Below are positions 1 to 13,510 of a stretch of 64,000 nucleotides of DNA, piece after piece. The notes under the pieces are model-generated. The model was not told where the DNA came from, made no database searches, and saw nothing but the letters and a program-made list of their open reading frames with translations. The stretch is taken from contig VWZW01000522.1 of the NCBI GenBank assembly GCA_013397115.1, positions 1,400,091 through 1,464,090 on the forward strand. The letters are read 5' to 3'. Source of the DNA: Edolisoma coerulescens. Its lineage: Eukaryota > Chordata > Aves > Passeriformes > Campephagidae. Numbering within the stretch: position 1 is the stretch's first letter; each line of letters opens with the position of its first letter. A program made the translations under genes and the position numbers.

Positions 1-904
1 AATATATATTATACAACTGTAGACAAATCTGGCCTCAGGAGTTGTTTTAATTCTCGTTTGTTCCATTCCCAAAACCATACCTCTGCTTTCATAATCCAGG
101 TCACGCCTTAAGAGTATTTCCATTATATCTGTCTTAGTGATAAACACATTTTTATCAGAACTTCAAACGCTTAAAATCATTGAGGGAAGAGCTGTATTGT
201 GTAACGTGATACTCTCTAACCCAATCGCCTCAATGAGTAATACTACATTGCACTTGCATAGGACCTTTCATCTGGAAATTGTAACGCTCTTTATAAACAT
301 TAATTAATTAAACTTCAAACACCTGGGTGAGATAGGGAAGTATCCATACAATCTTTGGAACCAAAGTTGGAAAGACTTGTTAAGTCAGCCCATCAAATAA
401 TACTACCATAAAATTATAATCCAGCGGTTTTCAAGCTCCTTTTTTTTTTTTCTTCCCTCTGTGCTGCTCCAGCATCTAATAGGACACTTTCTCATTCCTT
501 TTCCTTCATTACTTTGAGAAGCCAAGTTGTAACTCTTCCCATCAGGTGCTAGCAGTACCCGTTTTAGCTCTTTGGCACAGGCAGGCACTCTGCTGCCTGG
601 CAGAAGGGGAGGGTAGGATGAAAGCTGCAGTTACCTCTTCTGTCATGGCAAATCCTGGCAGAAGCTCAGCTCAGGCTTGCTTCACTGGCCCCTCCTTCCA
701 TGTAGCTTCCCCACCACCTCAACAGCTACTTTCCTGTCCTGTCCTCACCATAGAGGGCAAAGGCCTTTTATGTAAACTGCATCTGCAGCTTGTGGCAGCC
801 AATGGGCACCACTCACGACTTCCAGGGGGATCTTATAAAATCCTCATCACCCATTCCTCTCCCTCCTCTCTGCTTCCTTCTCCAAATTGAGAAATGCTTT
901 TTAG

Positions 905-990
905 AAACTCTGTTTTTACAGAGGGGAAAACAGAAACATACAGAAATTAACCTCACCTAGGGACATAGTGGTCCAGTAGCAAATAAAGTA
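905..990 (+). repeat. MIR-like SINE remnant (3' half)
   Basis: The sequence follows the familiar order of the MIR SINE 3' half: a TTTTTACAGAGGGGAAAAC stretch, a degenerate 'cagaaacatacagaaattaa' corresponding to the 'gaggcacagagaagttaag' segment, then 'cacctagggacatagtg' corresponding to 'gcccaaggacacatagt'. It is heavily diverged, as expected of an ancient copy in an intron. The family was assigned by memory of the consensus, not by alignment. Confidence 0.5.
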
Positions 991-1355
991 TATGCATCTG
1001 TCAAGAACCTGATGGAGTTGTTTGCTATATATACTGTGCCGTGGCCTCTCCAGAGGAAAGACACAGAGTCAAAACTTGTGCCTTTTCCAATGACAAGGAT
1101 GTTTCTCCAGAGAGTTTTCATATCAGTGCAATACTTCTTTGAAATGGAAACTCTTTATGCAAGCAGAACTTAATCTAGTAATTTAAAACTGTCATTCAAA
1201 TAGGAAGTTTTTGATGAGAGAATCATGGGAAGAGATTTGATTTATTTATGGGAAAACCTGTTGTGGTTACATTCTGAAATGACTAATATTCAGGGTAACA
1301 ATACAATGCACTTCACAGCCAGACCTGAGTTGTTTTTTTTGGTCAATAGAAAATG

Positions 1356-1415
1356 ACTTCCCACGTCTTTCCGATAAGCCTCCCTACTTCCCACGTCTTT
1401 CCGGTACACCTCCCT
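1356..1415. repeat. 30-bp tandem duplication, two copies
   Basis: Two adjacent 30-bp units (1356-1385 and 1386-1415) begin with ACTTCCCACGTCTTTCCG and end with CCTCCCT. They differ at three positions in the middle. The high identity suggests a fairly recent local duplication or an unstable short array. It lies in the ABCC4 intron and has no evident function. Confidence 0.9.
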
Positions 1416-4400
1416 CATTCAGTTATTCTCATTTTTCTGACGCTGTGTTTGCCATGGTGGAACATCTGGGCCTCATAAATCATGCACTGTGTTTCCTGCA
1501 CTGTATATGTCTACCTTCAGCAGAGGAATTGGTCCACCAAGAGTCAGTATAAACATCTTGGAATCAAAGAGGGAGAGAGATCCGGGCAGTCTGTGTGGAG
1601 AAAAGGGAGTCACCTACAGCTAGATAGAAAATGCTATGCAGCAGACAAGGTCTGAGCACTTGTCTCTCTCTGGAGTTCCAATACCTGACCCAGTCTTGCA
1701 CATTAATATCCTTCATCTGTCCAGATGGAGATGAGACAATGGTGATGGATATCTAAGTGAACATGATAGTGATGGCCATGCTGCCCTTCCTTACCATGGG
1801 GATGACAACATTCTTCCAGGAGGTGCAGAAATCTGTGTTCTGACTGAAGAGGTCTGGATTCAATGCTTCCCATCCCCAGAAGAATGTTGTATCCTCTGTG
1901 TACCCAGGGCAGTCAGGTTAAGCCCTTCCTTTTGAATCATTGTATTGCCAGAAATGCAAGAGTCATCAGAGAATAACATGAGGGAGTCTGAATCTGCAGC
2001 CCAGTGAGAGGCAGAGGTCTTGTAGCAGTGGGGAAGCCCTAATCTGTCCTACTGATACCTTTATGTGAGCTTTCACTGCAGTGGCCCACCTTCAGATGGA
2101 GATGTGGAGAACGTAGGAAGGTAATGGTGGTACACTTCAATTAGTAATACTGAGTAAAAGTCTGAAGTGCTGTGGTCTGTTGACTCTTCTTTTGGTGGCT
2201 TTCTTTTCCACTTATTTAAATATCACTGCTGGACAATGAATGTGTTTTACAGTAAATCTTGACATTCTGTTTAAGGGGGAATTATGTTAAGTCACAAGAC
2301 ACAGAACATGCAATCCTGGTTGTAGAACAGTTCTTTGGGAAAACTGTGTCCCACCATTAGTGTTGACTCTCTGGTCTTCAGTATGTCCATGTCTGAGTGT
2401 TTCCTTGGAGAGCTGCCTGCTGTCAGACACAGCCCTCAAGTGCTTGGGATGAATAAGAGAGGTCAGTTGATGAGACCATAAATATTCCTGGAGCCTGGGA
2501 TGATAGAATATGAAAATTTATGAAAATAACAGTTAAGAAGGACTACATTCAAAACTGTTGTTCAGTCCTTCAAAATTCTAAAGCAGGACAGCTGCATGGG
2601 TTTAAAATGGGTAATTTTTTTCGTTCTGTAACAGAAAGCTAAAAGGGGGTTTGACCTTTTATTTGCCCAGTACGTGGAGTGTGGTGAAATATTATTGGAT
2701 ATGATGCTTGTGCTATTGAAGTCTGTTCTGTTAAAGAATGTAAACGGAGCTTAATGGATTACAGTAGCTAGAATGAATGCCAAATTTTTGCAACTAAGCA
2801 TCTAATTCTTCATAGAAACCTTGAAGTACCTTGTGGGTCTGAATCCAGTAATCTGCAGTAAAATTGCTACATTCATTGTGGTGCACCTGCTGTCGTTATT
2901 CAAAAGGAACAAACACTAATAAAACTCCTTTTTTTGACTCAGCCTCTGTCCTGAAAATATGGACAAAGGAATATTGGAACTAAATTTGTTCTTGTTTTTG
3001 TTCAACCTAAGGAAGATCCCTGTTGAATTCTGGGACCCAAGTCTCTTGAGTAAAGAAATGTGAAGATAAGAATATGAAGGATACTCATAGAAGGAGACCT
3101 GCAGGGAGAGCAGAGGGCCTGGAAACCATTGGGTTTCTCCTTTCTTTTGTTAACTCAAGACTTCCAGAGTTTCTGCAAGAGCTGAGCATCTAGCAAATGA
3201 TGTTTCAGAAATGGTCAGTTTTGTTTTGATTCTGAGCAAAGGCAGTTTGCACTCTTCCCAGATCTTCTGAAGCTGGGTTGATGTTTATAAAACCCAAAGA
3301 GAAAACAAGATCCTTCCATTTTCTTTCTTGGAATTTAATTGAATTCCACAAATAGCAACAGTGAAGGCATTGCTTTCAAAGCTGAGTAATATATGCGTCT
3401 TTACCATTAAGAGAAGATTCAGTATTGGTGTTTAGGCCAGGTTTTGCCTAAGATACTGAGCTGTGTGCCTTGGTCGTGTATCAGAGTGAGTCTTGTCAGC
3501 TGAAACAGAGTGTCTGTGACAGTTGTAAATGTCATACCTGGCCTATCTCCCTCTAAAATCAAGTCAAAATCCCAAAGAGCTTGAAAATGAACTAGAGTTC
3601 TTGATTCTCTGCCAGTTTTAAGCCACACTTCTCCAAAACATTGGCATCTTTGAGTTCTTAAAAGCTGCTCCCATTTCAAGAGGGCTGCCCAAGATTCTTC
3701 TTTTGCCTAAATAAAACAACTAATTTTTGAGCCAGTACTTCAGCTGGAAGCAGTCAAATGAAGAATTTGAATTTCTGCAGGAAGTGAAGCCAATGTTTGA
3801 TGAACCTTGATCTCTCATTCTGTCAGGCATTTGTGTGTAAATGTGTTTCCATCAGTGTAAGAACAAGATGGTCATATGATATTTCTTTAAAGACAGTGGT
3901 ATGGAATCTAGACTGTGCTAGAAATGCTAACACATCTTTAGAGAATGATTTTTGCTTGCTCAAAAATACTGTGTTACTGTTCAAAAGCGAATTAGCACAG
4001 GTCATGCTGGTGGCTGATGCTCTGAGCAGAGAGCTTCTGATAAGGTGAAACTGTGTGCATGGCAGATGAGCCACAAGTTCATTGTCGTCAGAAACTGATA
4101 AAACAGGAGACATGCTCAGTCATCTGCAACAATGTTCCTTAACCTCTTGAAAAGTATAATATCCTTGTAGCTTATCTACCCTTCTAAGACCCTCAAAAGC
4201 CTTATTAAAGAGTGAGATTTCTTAAACGGAAGTATATCTCATATCACTTCAGGGCCACATTTGAACCATTCTGCAATCCCGGTTGAGAAATGTGGCTTTA
4301 CAGTGTTGGAAACAGTCATTACTGATTGACCAAGGGAGAGTTTTGTCAGCACGTATATGTTTTTGTCAGCTCTTGGTAAGCGCTGGCATGAGGCCCCTTC

Positions 4401-6416
4401 TTACCCTCTAAGGCAAGGGTTGAACTTGCACTGGTTTATCAGATGTTTGGAGGTGAGGAAACTGTACAATACAAGAGACATTTGCAGTGTGTGGTTAAAC
4501 AGACTTCTTCAACAAGACACAGAAGGAGCCCATACCGAGTGATTATCAGTAGAATAAGTCTCATTACTACATATGTAATTGGTATTTTTTCCCCACAACA
4601 TTCCATACAGCTTACAGTGGCATGCCGTCAGTTGGAGGAAAAGAAGGTTGATTTTTAAATCTCTGCAAGAAGCTTAAAGAAGACTGGCATGAAACAATTA
4701 CCAGGCAGTGCTGCATGCTCAATTTCCCTTAAGTTACAGCCAAAGAATAATTTCAGTTTAAAGAAATCCACTATTTCTGATTACAGAACAAGATGTCTAA
4801 AGTTGCCTTTTCTGTGAAGTAGGGGATAAGGGGGTACGTGTCAAATCCCAGGGACTAGTTGCAAGTTTGGCATTGTTACAGCAAAGTTCAGCTCTGCTGA
4901 GGTGAATTATTTGGAAAATCTGAAAATAATAATTCAGATTATAAGAAGGTAAATTCCCAGGTGTGCTCTGCTCTGTTCGTATGATATGATAAATGAAAAT
5001 ATACATTATTTGACACCAAATTTGTCTGGAGTTACTGGTAGAATAATTTGTATAGGAACCCTGAGGGAGCATGGGGAATGCTTTGAATAAACCTGAAGAC
5101 TTGAAAAAATCAAAACAAAAAACCAAGAATGAGCCAAACAAAGCTCCACCACCAAAAATTTAAAAAAAAAGAGAGAACTTTCAAAAGAAAAGAAAATTAA
5201 AAAAACCTTTAAAATGGTTTCTGAGTTAATATTTGCAGCCTTCTCAATGTGCTTCGATGTTTGCAAACATGTTTAGATAGGTTGATATTTATAAATGATA
5301 CTTCAGAGAAGTATGTGCATGTTTCTGATCTGTTTTGACAAACCCTGATGAGACAGAACATGCTTGCATCTGAGCTTAATGCCAACTGGAATACAGGCTG
5401 TTGACTCTTTCCCACAAAGCTATGTATTGTCTTGGGTAAATATATTTCTTATAATATGATGTAACCAGAAGCATCTCCTGAAGATTCTTCTCTTCCCAGG
5501 ACTTTACTGAAGATCATCTTGATGTATGCTCTCTGAGGAAAACATTGTTCAAAGTTGTACTCCTAGCAGAGTTTTGAACTTTAATAATGATTTTGTTGTT
5601 TGGTGATGTCTTCTCCAAGTCTAAATTAAATCAGATGTATTCCCAAGGAGATAATTTCCTTGAATTATTTTCCTTTTGAATAGGAAATAAAAACATTTAT
5701 GATCAACTCTTAAATGTCCCATTTCCCCTCTGGCTTTATGGTGAATATGAACGTGAATAAGAATACTAGTCATTCCTCAATAATAATTGAAATAAATTCC
5801 CATGCCCCCCTCCTCTGTTGCTGAACACTTCCAACCTTGGATTGTTTTTTTCTCAGAATGTTTTATAACTATTGTTCTCTTGGTTTGTCTGCTTTTGTTG
5901 CTGAAAGTTAGAAAACACAGGATTTAGAACTTTCTTTTTTGTGTCTATGCATAGCTGTAAGTACAGGGCGTTTGTTACAGTGTTTTAAAGGGCCCTTGTT
6001 TTTTCTCTCTCTGTGGCTAATGACACTTGCTTGATATATATTAATCCACAAAGAAGATTATAAAATTCACTTACTAAATGAGTGTTGGCTTCTCCAAAGT
6101 CCTGTGCAACAGAACAATATGGATTACTTGAGGAATCATCAAGGAGAAAAGGTGTTCTCCTGGCTCTGCTGCCTAGGTCTCTGCTATCAACTCAACTATC
6201 TTGAGGTAGTATCCTCATTCATTGTTTTGTTTCTCTCTTTTCATGATGAAATGGATTTCTTGATTTCTTTTTCACCATTTTATGTTTTCATTTTTGTTTT
6301 CCTTGCCCTGCTTTTTTGTCTTGGTTAATACATTAAATTATGAGGCTATGGAATGGAAATACTGCAGAGCTTGGGGGTTTTGGGAGGGACATAGGCGAAG
6401 TGGGGATAGATACCCT

Positions 6417-6452
6417 GGTTACAGCTGAGATAATAGATAGGTTACAGCTGAG
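6417..6452. repeat. Short duplicated motif with E-box core
   Basis: GGTTACAGCTGAG occurs at 6417-6429 and again at 6440-6452, a 23-bp period. Each copy contains the palindromic CAGCTG E-box core. It is a minor local duplication within the intron. Confidence 0.7.
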
Positions 6453-9400
6453 GCAAAATGTAGTTCTCAAATCTTACCCAAATTTAGTCTGCAACATTTT
6501 TGTGGCATAGGCAAATACTCCTGTTCTAGTTAGAGTTAACATAAACAACACATTTAAATGGCTAATAATCCTTTCATGTTTGATATTGCAGGTCAAGATC
6601 AAATACTTCTTTTCTGTTTCTCTGTCCTTCCCTGCCATATTTTAACCATACTCTTTATGTCTTATTCTGTGCCTTAAATATCGAACAAAGTGCTGTTCAG
6701 AACTATGTTGTCTTCTACCCAACATGGTTCTTAACCTTGTGGAAAGATCACAACTCAGATCACAGCTCAGTCACTGCCCCAGACTATTCAACCAGGATGA
6801 AACATAAGATGGAGTAGAGTTATGTGGCATGTGAGGATTTTACTCAAGAAGAATACATCATTTGAGCCCTGTTTGAACTTCAGATGTCTCTGTATTGCTG
6901 CTTGAGTAATGCTAGTTTGGATAGCTATAAGTAAAGATGTTTTCACCATACTCGGGGACGTGAGCAAATTCCATTGAACAGCAATTTTCCTGCATGCTTG
7001 CTTTTGTATGATTGCCAGCAGCTAGTTTTGTAAATTTTGTACTGTTGGAATTACTCTTTCATATGAGAAAATCCTGTTGAAGTCAAAGGTGGTACTACAA
7101 AGGCAAGAACAGTGCAGGCAAGGTAAAGGAAGCTGCCACTGCAAGAGGGTGGAGAATCTGGCCCTGGTTTACATATGCCCACCTTGGGTTTATATAACTC
7201 TTTTGTGTTTGTTTTTATTTTACTCTGGGCTGTCTAAGTATTTTACAGGCAGTTAGCTCCCACAGAATGATCAAGTCTTTATTTCGTGTATTTTACGAAG
7301 AGTCAGAGCGAGGAGCTGAAAAGTTCAGCGATTTGTGCAAAACCCCTCTCTCTCAATATCTGCACTGAAGTCTGTGATGAAATTGCGGTCTGATTCAGAG
7401 TCAAGTGCTCCTGTGTGTGTCCTCCATAATCTCCCTGCTGATCTGATTTCGCCAGCTACCAGCTTCTCTGGCTCTTCTGTATCAAGTTCCACTGGTACAA
7501 CTGCCTTGGAACGCATCTGGGTTCGATTCTCTTGTATTGTGCAGTGATAAGCATTGCAAGTTGATCAGAAAATATGTGGCTGGTAAACACCAGATTCCAC
7601 CTTTCCTGAATGATTAGCTGGCTTTTTGAAGTCCTAATGATTTTAATTTGGCTTGGAGTCAGTGAGTAAGAGTATGCAAAGCCTTAGCCAAAGTACCTAT
7701 TTATTTATGTAAATCTTATCAGCACACAGTTCTTCAAAGAAGAGTACCTATCTCTTTGTCTAAGCGCTTTTTAATAAATATATAAATACATAAATGTATA
7801 ACTACCAAGTAAATCAGCTTAAATTTTCTCCATTGTCTCATAGATGACAGCAGTTAGTAGAAAGTGTTTTTCTTTGGTGAACAGGGCTTATAGTGTTCCT
7901 GACTTGTAGGAATGATATTGTCTGTTCAGTTTCATTCTTTATTTTTCATTTCAGATTTTTTTAAAAAGTAACACAGCTTGTTTTTCCTATGGTTGTTCTG
8001 TCTGTCTTCATAACACAAGTTTGGGGTTTATTCCCAAAGAAAGGCTACGAGTAGGTTAATGATTTCTTTAAAATGTGTATGGAGTTTCTCCAGACAGAAA
8101 TTGCTTGTTCTATGCATTCATTTTCTGGACTTGACTGTGTAAAACTTCCAAAGAAGAATAATTTTTTCCCTTTCCCCAGGTTCTCTGGAGGGGAAAGATT
8201 TTCTGTGTTTGTGGTTCTTTCAGATATTTGCAAAATGAATGTTAAAATTGCAATACTGCAGTAATATAATTTTTTTTAAACTCTCTACTTGTCTATTGCA
8301 CTTCTTTACTGGTAAGAGACACATTTAATGAAGATGCTTTTAGTTTCCTTTCTTAAGAGTGCTTGCATAATCCGGTGCTGTGCTGAAAAAAGCTTTACTT
8401 AAAGGCAACAGAGATGTTCTACTGTGGCACCCTGATTTAAATGTTGAATTTTATACTATAATTTATTGCATTTTTAAGGAAGCTGTCCTTAACTGTGGCA
8501 TACTGTGGCTTAAAAAAGATTGTGATAAAAATTATATTTATAATTCATCAATAAATATTCAGAATAAATGAGATAGGACTAAGTACACTGAAAAGTCAGC
8601 ATGTGTACAAGTATACCTGAAATACTGCAAATCTAGTGAAGTACTGCATCTATTAAATGACTGTATATTGTGCTGTGCAATATTACTAATATTTAAGATC
8701 TCTCCATGAGCACTTTCTGCAGCTGGAATTCCAAACAATACTGGAAATCGCTTTCAAAGAAAATTCATAGTATAGGCTGGGTTCTCTAAGTTAAGAGCTT
8801 TTGAAAATAACAAGTATCTTCCTGTAGGTTTCTGTGCATACAGTTCATGAAATTAGATGTAATTATGCTGCTGTTTGTTGTCTGAGTTATTTTCCATTCA
8901 AATGCCATGTACTTAATTGAACCAGAAGGGAAGGAGTGGGTCCCTTTCCCCTGGTGCTGGGTCTCTGGTGTCAGACAAGTCGACAGCGATCTTGATCTTG
9001 GCAGTGCGGTATTTTCACACCGGTGCAGGCACGGGGATCAGCTCAGCTGTGCCCATTCCCTGTGGGTTTTGCCATTTACTGGGGTCCAGGCTGCTTGGAG
9101 ATCTGCTGGGCCCTTGGCTGTCAGGATGTTTGGTTTTATGGAGCTGCACAGGCAAAGGACATCTTTGAAAGTTTCCTCACAGGACTCTGAATTTATCTCT
9201 GAACTTGTTGCAGGTTCTTCTTTCAAACAGAAGTTTGCACACTATTTTTGTTACTTTGGAAGTTGTCCTCACAATACCTTTTATTCATTTCTTTCCTGAA
9301 ATCAACAGCCTCATTTTTTTAGATTTTTCTTTTTTCTCACAAGTATGTACACCACAATTATGGCTTGAGTTATGAGTCCTTGAAGTCCTTTTGTTGTGGC

Positions 9401-9888
9401 AATATCTTTGTCAATAGCACGCCATGTGTATTCAGTTTTTTATTTATATAAGAACAAAAATATTTTCTGAATTGTTTTTCACATAAATTCTTTCCTTTTT
9501 TTTTAAACTCCATTACTCCTACTCATGGCGTAAAGTACTGAACTTGTAGGCTAATACCCAAATGTATTTCTTGAGTCAATACCATTAATTTATAAGCCAG
9601 TTAAGTATTTGAGTGCATTGCGTTTGTCAATATTGACTTTTCCCTGCTATTGTGTTTCTCATTCTCTTAGCTTAGTTAGGTGTATCTGAACCTCTGATCT
9701 GGACTTACCTGCACATTTCTGTGTCATTTGCAGGTTTGTCACTTCTCTGATCCCTCGTTTTTCTGATGACTGACATATGTAGCTACCACCTATGCCAGAA
9801 CGATGTGTTTCCCACTAGTTCCTATCTGTTCAGCTTTCTACAAAGAAAACTGCACTGTTTAATTCAAATCTCTTGTTTTCTGTCCACG

Positions 9889-9940
9889 TTTTTGAAAAGC
9901 TTTGTTCTTTGTAGCACGGTTATTTAGTTACACCAGATAC
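9889..9940. repeat. Dispersed 52-bp repeat, copy 1
   Basis: This segment runs from TTTTTGAAAAGC to CACCAGATAC. It recurs at 13688-13739 with two mismatches, about 3.8 kb away and across the penultimate ABCC4 exon. Sequence flanking each copy does not obviously match. The two may be copies of an unrecognised interspersed repeat or products of a local duplication. Confidence 0.85.
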
Positions 9941-10304
9941 CTTTCTGGAAATCCATATAAACCATTTTTCCTTACATTTTCTTCTGGTGCATTAAAAATT
10001 GTATCAGATTTGTGATTGCTAAAACTGTGGAGAACAAATTCTACCTGTGATCTGTGTGTCTTCTTTTGTTTTAATGACTGTTTCAATTAAATTGCTGTCT
10101 TATCTCAAAAAAATATGCTAGTCTAAAATTTCCTTGAATTAATCCTGTAAAGGCTTTTAAAAATGTAAGTTCAAGATGTGCTGCCATGCAGTCCTTAAAT
10201 GAAGTCACTAGTCTGAGAATATTTTCTTAGAGGTTCAATCAGCTTATTCTTAATTTTTTTCCTATATTTTTGACTGTGTATATCCTCTGTGACTTATTGA
10301 CTTA

Positions 10305-10374
10305 ATGCTTATTTAATTTCTCTGTTGTTCTTTCCTTCTATGCTTATTCAATTTCTCTGTTGTTCTTTCCTTCT
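10305..10374. repeat. 35-bp tandem duplication, two copies
   Basis: Two adjacent 35-bp units (10305-10339 and 10340-10374) begin ATGCTTATT and end CTTTCCTTCT. They differ at a single base (T or C at unit position 10). They are pyrimidine-rich and lie about 600 bp upstream of the penultimate ABCC4 exon. Near-perfect identity argues for a recent duplication. Confidence 0.9.
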
Positions 10375-10976
10375 CCCTTCCTCTCTTTTTGGGTACCTGT
10401 GTCCATGGTGGCATCTCATCTTTTGTTCATGTGGAAAGAACAGGGTCAGGTTTAAATATCTTTCTAATACCTAATTGGCAAAAACTGATGCAAGAAATTG
10501 TTTAGCTTTTTAGCAACACCCTCATTTTCTTTAATTACATCTTCACCTCTAATTCAAAAGACCTACTTATTCTCCCTTAACCGTCTTCGTGGTTATTGCA
10601 TGGTTTTTACCCACAGCTGTTTACTTCAGAGCCCATTTTGGACCTCTTTGTTTCCTTCTTACACAATGAATCTTATAATCTGCTTTGTTGGCTGCACAAA
10701 CATTGTATTTCCATATTCTGCATAACTTTACATTGGATTCCTATACCTGGAATAGCTGTAGGGCACTCTAAAATTGTACAACAGGTCTGTAAACTGAGAA
10801 AGTGCTATACTAGTTTGAAGAGGACAGAATTCATTTTCAGGGTACAAAATTCATCTTAGCACTAAAAATGCATACATTTCCCCCTTACCTGTAGTCGCCT
10901 ACATTTGGTTTCTAGTCTGTAACATTTAGTTTTTAATTTTCTTATGTTAATACTTTGGTTTCTGCTGATTTAACAG

Positions 10977-11111
10977 GTTTTAGATGCAGGAAGACTGAAA
11001 GAATATGGTGAACCTTACATTTTACTGCAAGAACAAGACAGCTTGTTTTACAAAATGGTGCAACAAGTGGGCAAGACTGAAGCGGCTTCTCTGATTGAAA
11101 CAGCAAAACGG
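10977..11111 (+). CDS. ABCC4: ABCC4 (MRP4) penultimate coding exon, C-terminal end of NBD2
   Basis: ABCC4 is a plasma-membrane ABC transporter of subfamily C that exports cyclic nucleotides, prostaglandins, bile-acid conjugates and nucleotide-analogue drugs using ATP. This 135-bp exon encodes exactly 45 codons in phase 0. It starts at the beta strand after the H-loop (VLDAGRLKEYGEP) and continues through the helix LFYKMVQQVGKTEAASL to ETAKR. The matching human segment has the same layout, VLDSGRLKEYDEP followed by SLFYKMVQQLGK. The acceptor is TTTAACAG before 10977; the donor is CGG followed by GTAATT at 11112. The Walker A, signature and Walker B motifs are in exons left of the window. The next exon is 16020-16127. 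The reading frame stays open into the intron until 11519. Confidence 0.96.
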
Positions 11112-11760
11112 GTAATTTTAGAAGAAGCGATAATTAAGTTTGTCTCTGCAGTTTGTTTATCTCAAGTTAGCATATTCAGTGTTACAGTAAGCCTTCCACT
11201 AAAGGATTTGGCAGTTTTGCAAGGCAAAGCCATAATTTTCAGTAGGATATACACAGACTTCCAAATGATACGTGTATTTATATACTCCAAGTTGAAAGAC
11301 TGGATTTCTTGCATCCTTTTGTGTGTACACAAAACGGTAAGTGTAAATAACATAGGACATGCTCACTTGTGCTGGGCATTGATCTTAACTTGCTGTAAAA
11401 AACACGTTAGGGCTGCAGAATCAGGCATTTATCTGTTATGTTTATATTTTTTAAAGGGTCCGTCAGGTTTTTGTTGGGGTTCAGTGCCTGTGACCATACC
11501 GTGGTCGCTGAGGGTTTGATCGCATTCCTACTGTTGTGCATTCCCTTACTTCCTTCTTGTACCCTGGCTCTCTGCTCTGCACACAAGATGAGCAGGGCTC
11601 AGTTAAGAAACAGCTGTTGAATGTTTTGTCACCTCCTTGTTCCCTACAAGGCTCTGTGCCTGATTTACTGCTTACTATTCAAATCCTACTCGGAGTACAG
11701 AATTATTAATGTAAGTGTGGGCATTCCTCTGGCAATCAAAGTGTTTAAGAGACATCAATG

Positions 11761-11955
11761 GATTCATTTTCATAATATGCCTGTGAGGTGAGGCTATATC
11801 ATCTCTACTTTTCAGATGGAAAGCTGAAGCAGAGATAAGAAGATAAAAAAGAATGACCTGTGATTGAGGAACTCTTTGATTAGCTTTGACTTGCTTTCTT
11901 TTTTCTTGATAATTTACCACACAGGATGTCCAGAGCAAGATTTTAATTCTCTCAG
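11761..11955 (+). repeat. MIR-like SINE remnant
   Basis: The run CCTGTGAGGTGAGG, then CATCTCTACTTTTCAGATGG, then AAGCTGAAGCAGAGA matches the MIR SINE pattern of 'cctatgaggtag', 'tattatccccattttacagatg' and 'gaaactgaggcacagaga'. A later 'cacacaggatgtccagagc' could be the MIR tail segment 'cacacagctagtaagtggcagagc', with inserted sequence between them. The core at 11761-11840 is the confident part and the extension is tentative. The call rests on memory of the consensus. Confidence 0.55.
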
Positions 11956-13510
11956 TGCCAAATTTCAAAAGTCAAACAAAATTTCAGCATTGCTTCAGCT
12001 GAGATTAGCAGTGCTCAGTTTGGCAGCAGCTTGCTTGGAACTTCTGTAACTGTGCTTTCAGCATGCAAGTAAGGCACTGGTATTAAGCAGGTAACAACCC
12101 AAGAGAGCCTTTTACAGGCAAGAGGCAAAGCTCTTTAGCCTTCATGCTTTCCTTTCCTCAAGTTGCTGGATGTGTGGAGCAGAGGTAGGGGAACACAAAG
12201 TGTAAACTGTTACCTGGGGAAACAAAAGACCAATAGACAGGGAATACATAAAGACAGGAAACAAAACAGCAGGTGCCTGACTTGTTTTCCAGTAAAAAAA
12301 TAGACACATTTCCAGCAAGTTGGAGAAAAATGAAAAACTGTGTTGTAGTGGAGGCTGTGTGCTCATGTCTGGATGCTATTTTATTGGACTTTCTGAAGAT
12401 TAGAGATTTCTGTGTCTGTTTGTATTCTCAGATTTTCTTTTTTTAAAGAGTTTTTCTAGTAAAACATTGTAGCTAAGCGCATAACACTGTAAATTCTTGT
12501 GTGGCACAAATTGCAGAACTGAGAAAACAGCTTTGTCTTAAATTAAGCTGTGTTACAAGTTCTGCTGTCGTCTTCCATTGCTGCAGTGTAGCTTTATTTA
12601 TTTTCTTATTAGAAAAGAATGGGTTAGCCATGGTTTCTGTGGTATGTGCATGACAATCTGGAGGTTATATAAATGATGTTTGAAAGGGTAGCTTCAAATT
12701 CATATGACCGTTGTTTGTCTGTGAAGTGAAGGCCAGCTTCCTAAGGCTTGATCCTTAGAAAGGCAAGAGGTGAGGCTGTCCAACTGTCATCTGTAGAAAT
12801 TTAGCTATGTCATGCTGTCACTCCTTCCTTCCCCGGAGCCCTCCCCAGTTGCACAATTGCATTCAAAGATGATTCAAAATGTATAAAAATAATTGCCTGA
12901 TGTTACTTGCCCATATAGTCATCTGCAGTTACCACATCAATGTTATGTGATTTTGTACAGGAAGGGAAGAGATCCAGGAACCAGTCTCTGCTGAAATGTG
13001 GTTTGATGAAAAAGTTTGCTAACTCCCAGGCTAGAAGGCAGATACAAGCTTTAGCATCTGCCAAGAATGCAAAGCATGGTGCTTATCCACACTCGGCCCA
13101 AAAATACGAGAATCAAGAGACTGTATCTCCAGTCAGCAGCTACCCAGAAGCAGAGTTATAGTTCTTTCTGTTTGAAGGACTTGGACAGTTCAGGGGTTTT
13201 GTTATTGCTGTCCCTTGTGCTTCACGCGTACTTTCAGAGAAGTTGCTTAGTCAGAAGAGCTGATTCCAATGGCTTTTCTTTTTACACTACTAAGTCTGTT
13301 GCATGTATTGCTGTTGGTTTCCCACATTCCTACTGTGGTTACTAAGAACTGTTTTTGTGAAGAACAGCTTTCTTTCTGTTTTTGGAAAACAGCATGCTGC
13401 ACATAAAAAGAAATGGTAATATGACATATATACATACTTTTCAAAAGCATTACAGTGGGTTGCTAAGTAAAATGGTTTGGAATGTGGCTATGCTTTGGCA
13501 ATGATTATTT

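Larger units (their letters stand above)
1..10976 (+). other. ABCC4: ABCC4 intron upstream of the penultimate exon (partial)
   Basis: This stretch precedes the first recognisable ABCC4 exon and contains no exon I can identify. I looked for the preceding part of nucleotide-binding domain 2 (Walker B, D-loop and H-loop region) and did not find it, so the upstream exon should lie left of the window. The sequence is AT-rich with ordinary intron composition. It holds one MIR-like SINE remnant near 905, short tandem duplications at 1356, 6417 and 10305, and one copy of a 52-bp dispersed repeat at 9889. The intron ends with a branch-like ctgattt and a TTTAACAG acceptor at 10976. Calling it intron is an inference from the exon that follows. 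Confidence 0.75.

Noticed and set aside
7240..7345. Possible third MIR-like remnant (GTATTTTACGAAGAGTCAGA region)
   Set aside because: Similarity to the MIR 3' half is too weak and patchy to call without an alignment.
8907..9299. 130-codon frame containing QKFAHYF, reminiscent of the REKFAHCT segment of ABCC4 NBD2
   Set aside because: Flanking residues do not continue the ABC domain (no TIAHRL H-loop region follows) and there is no matching splice structure, so the similarity is a short coincidence.
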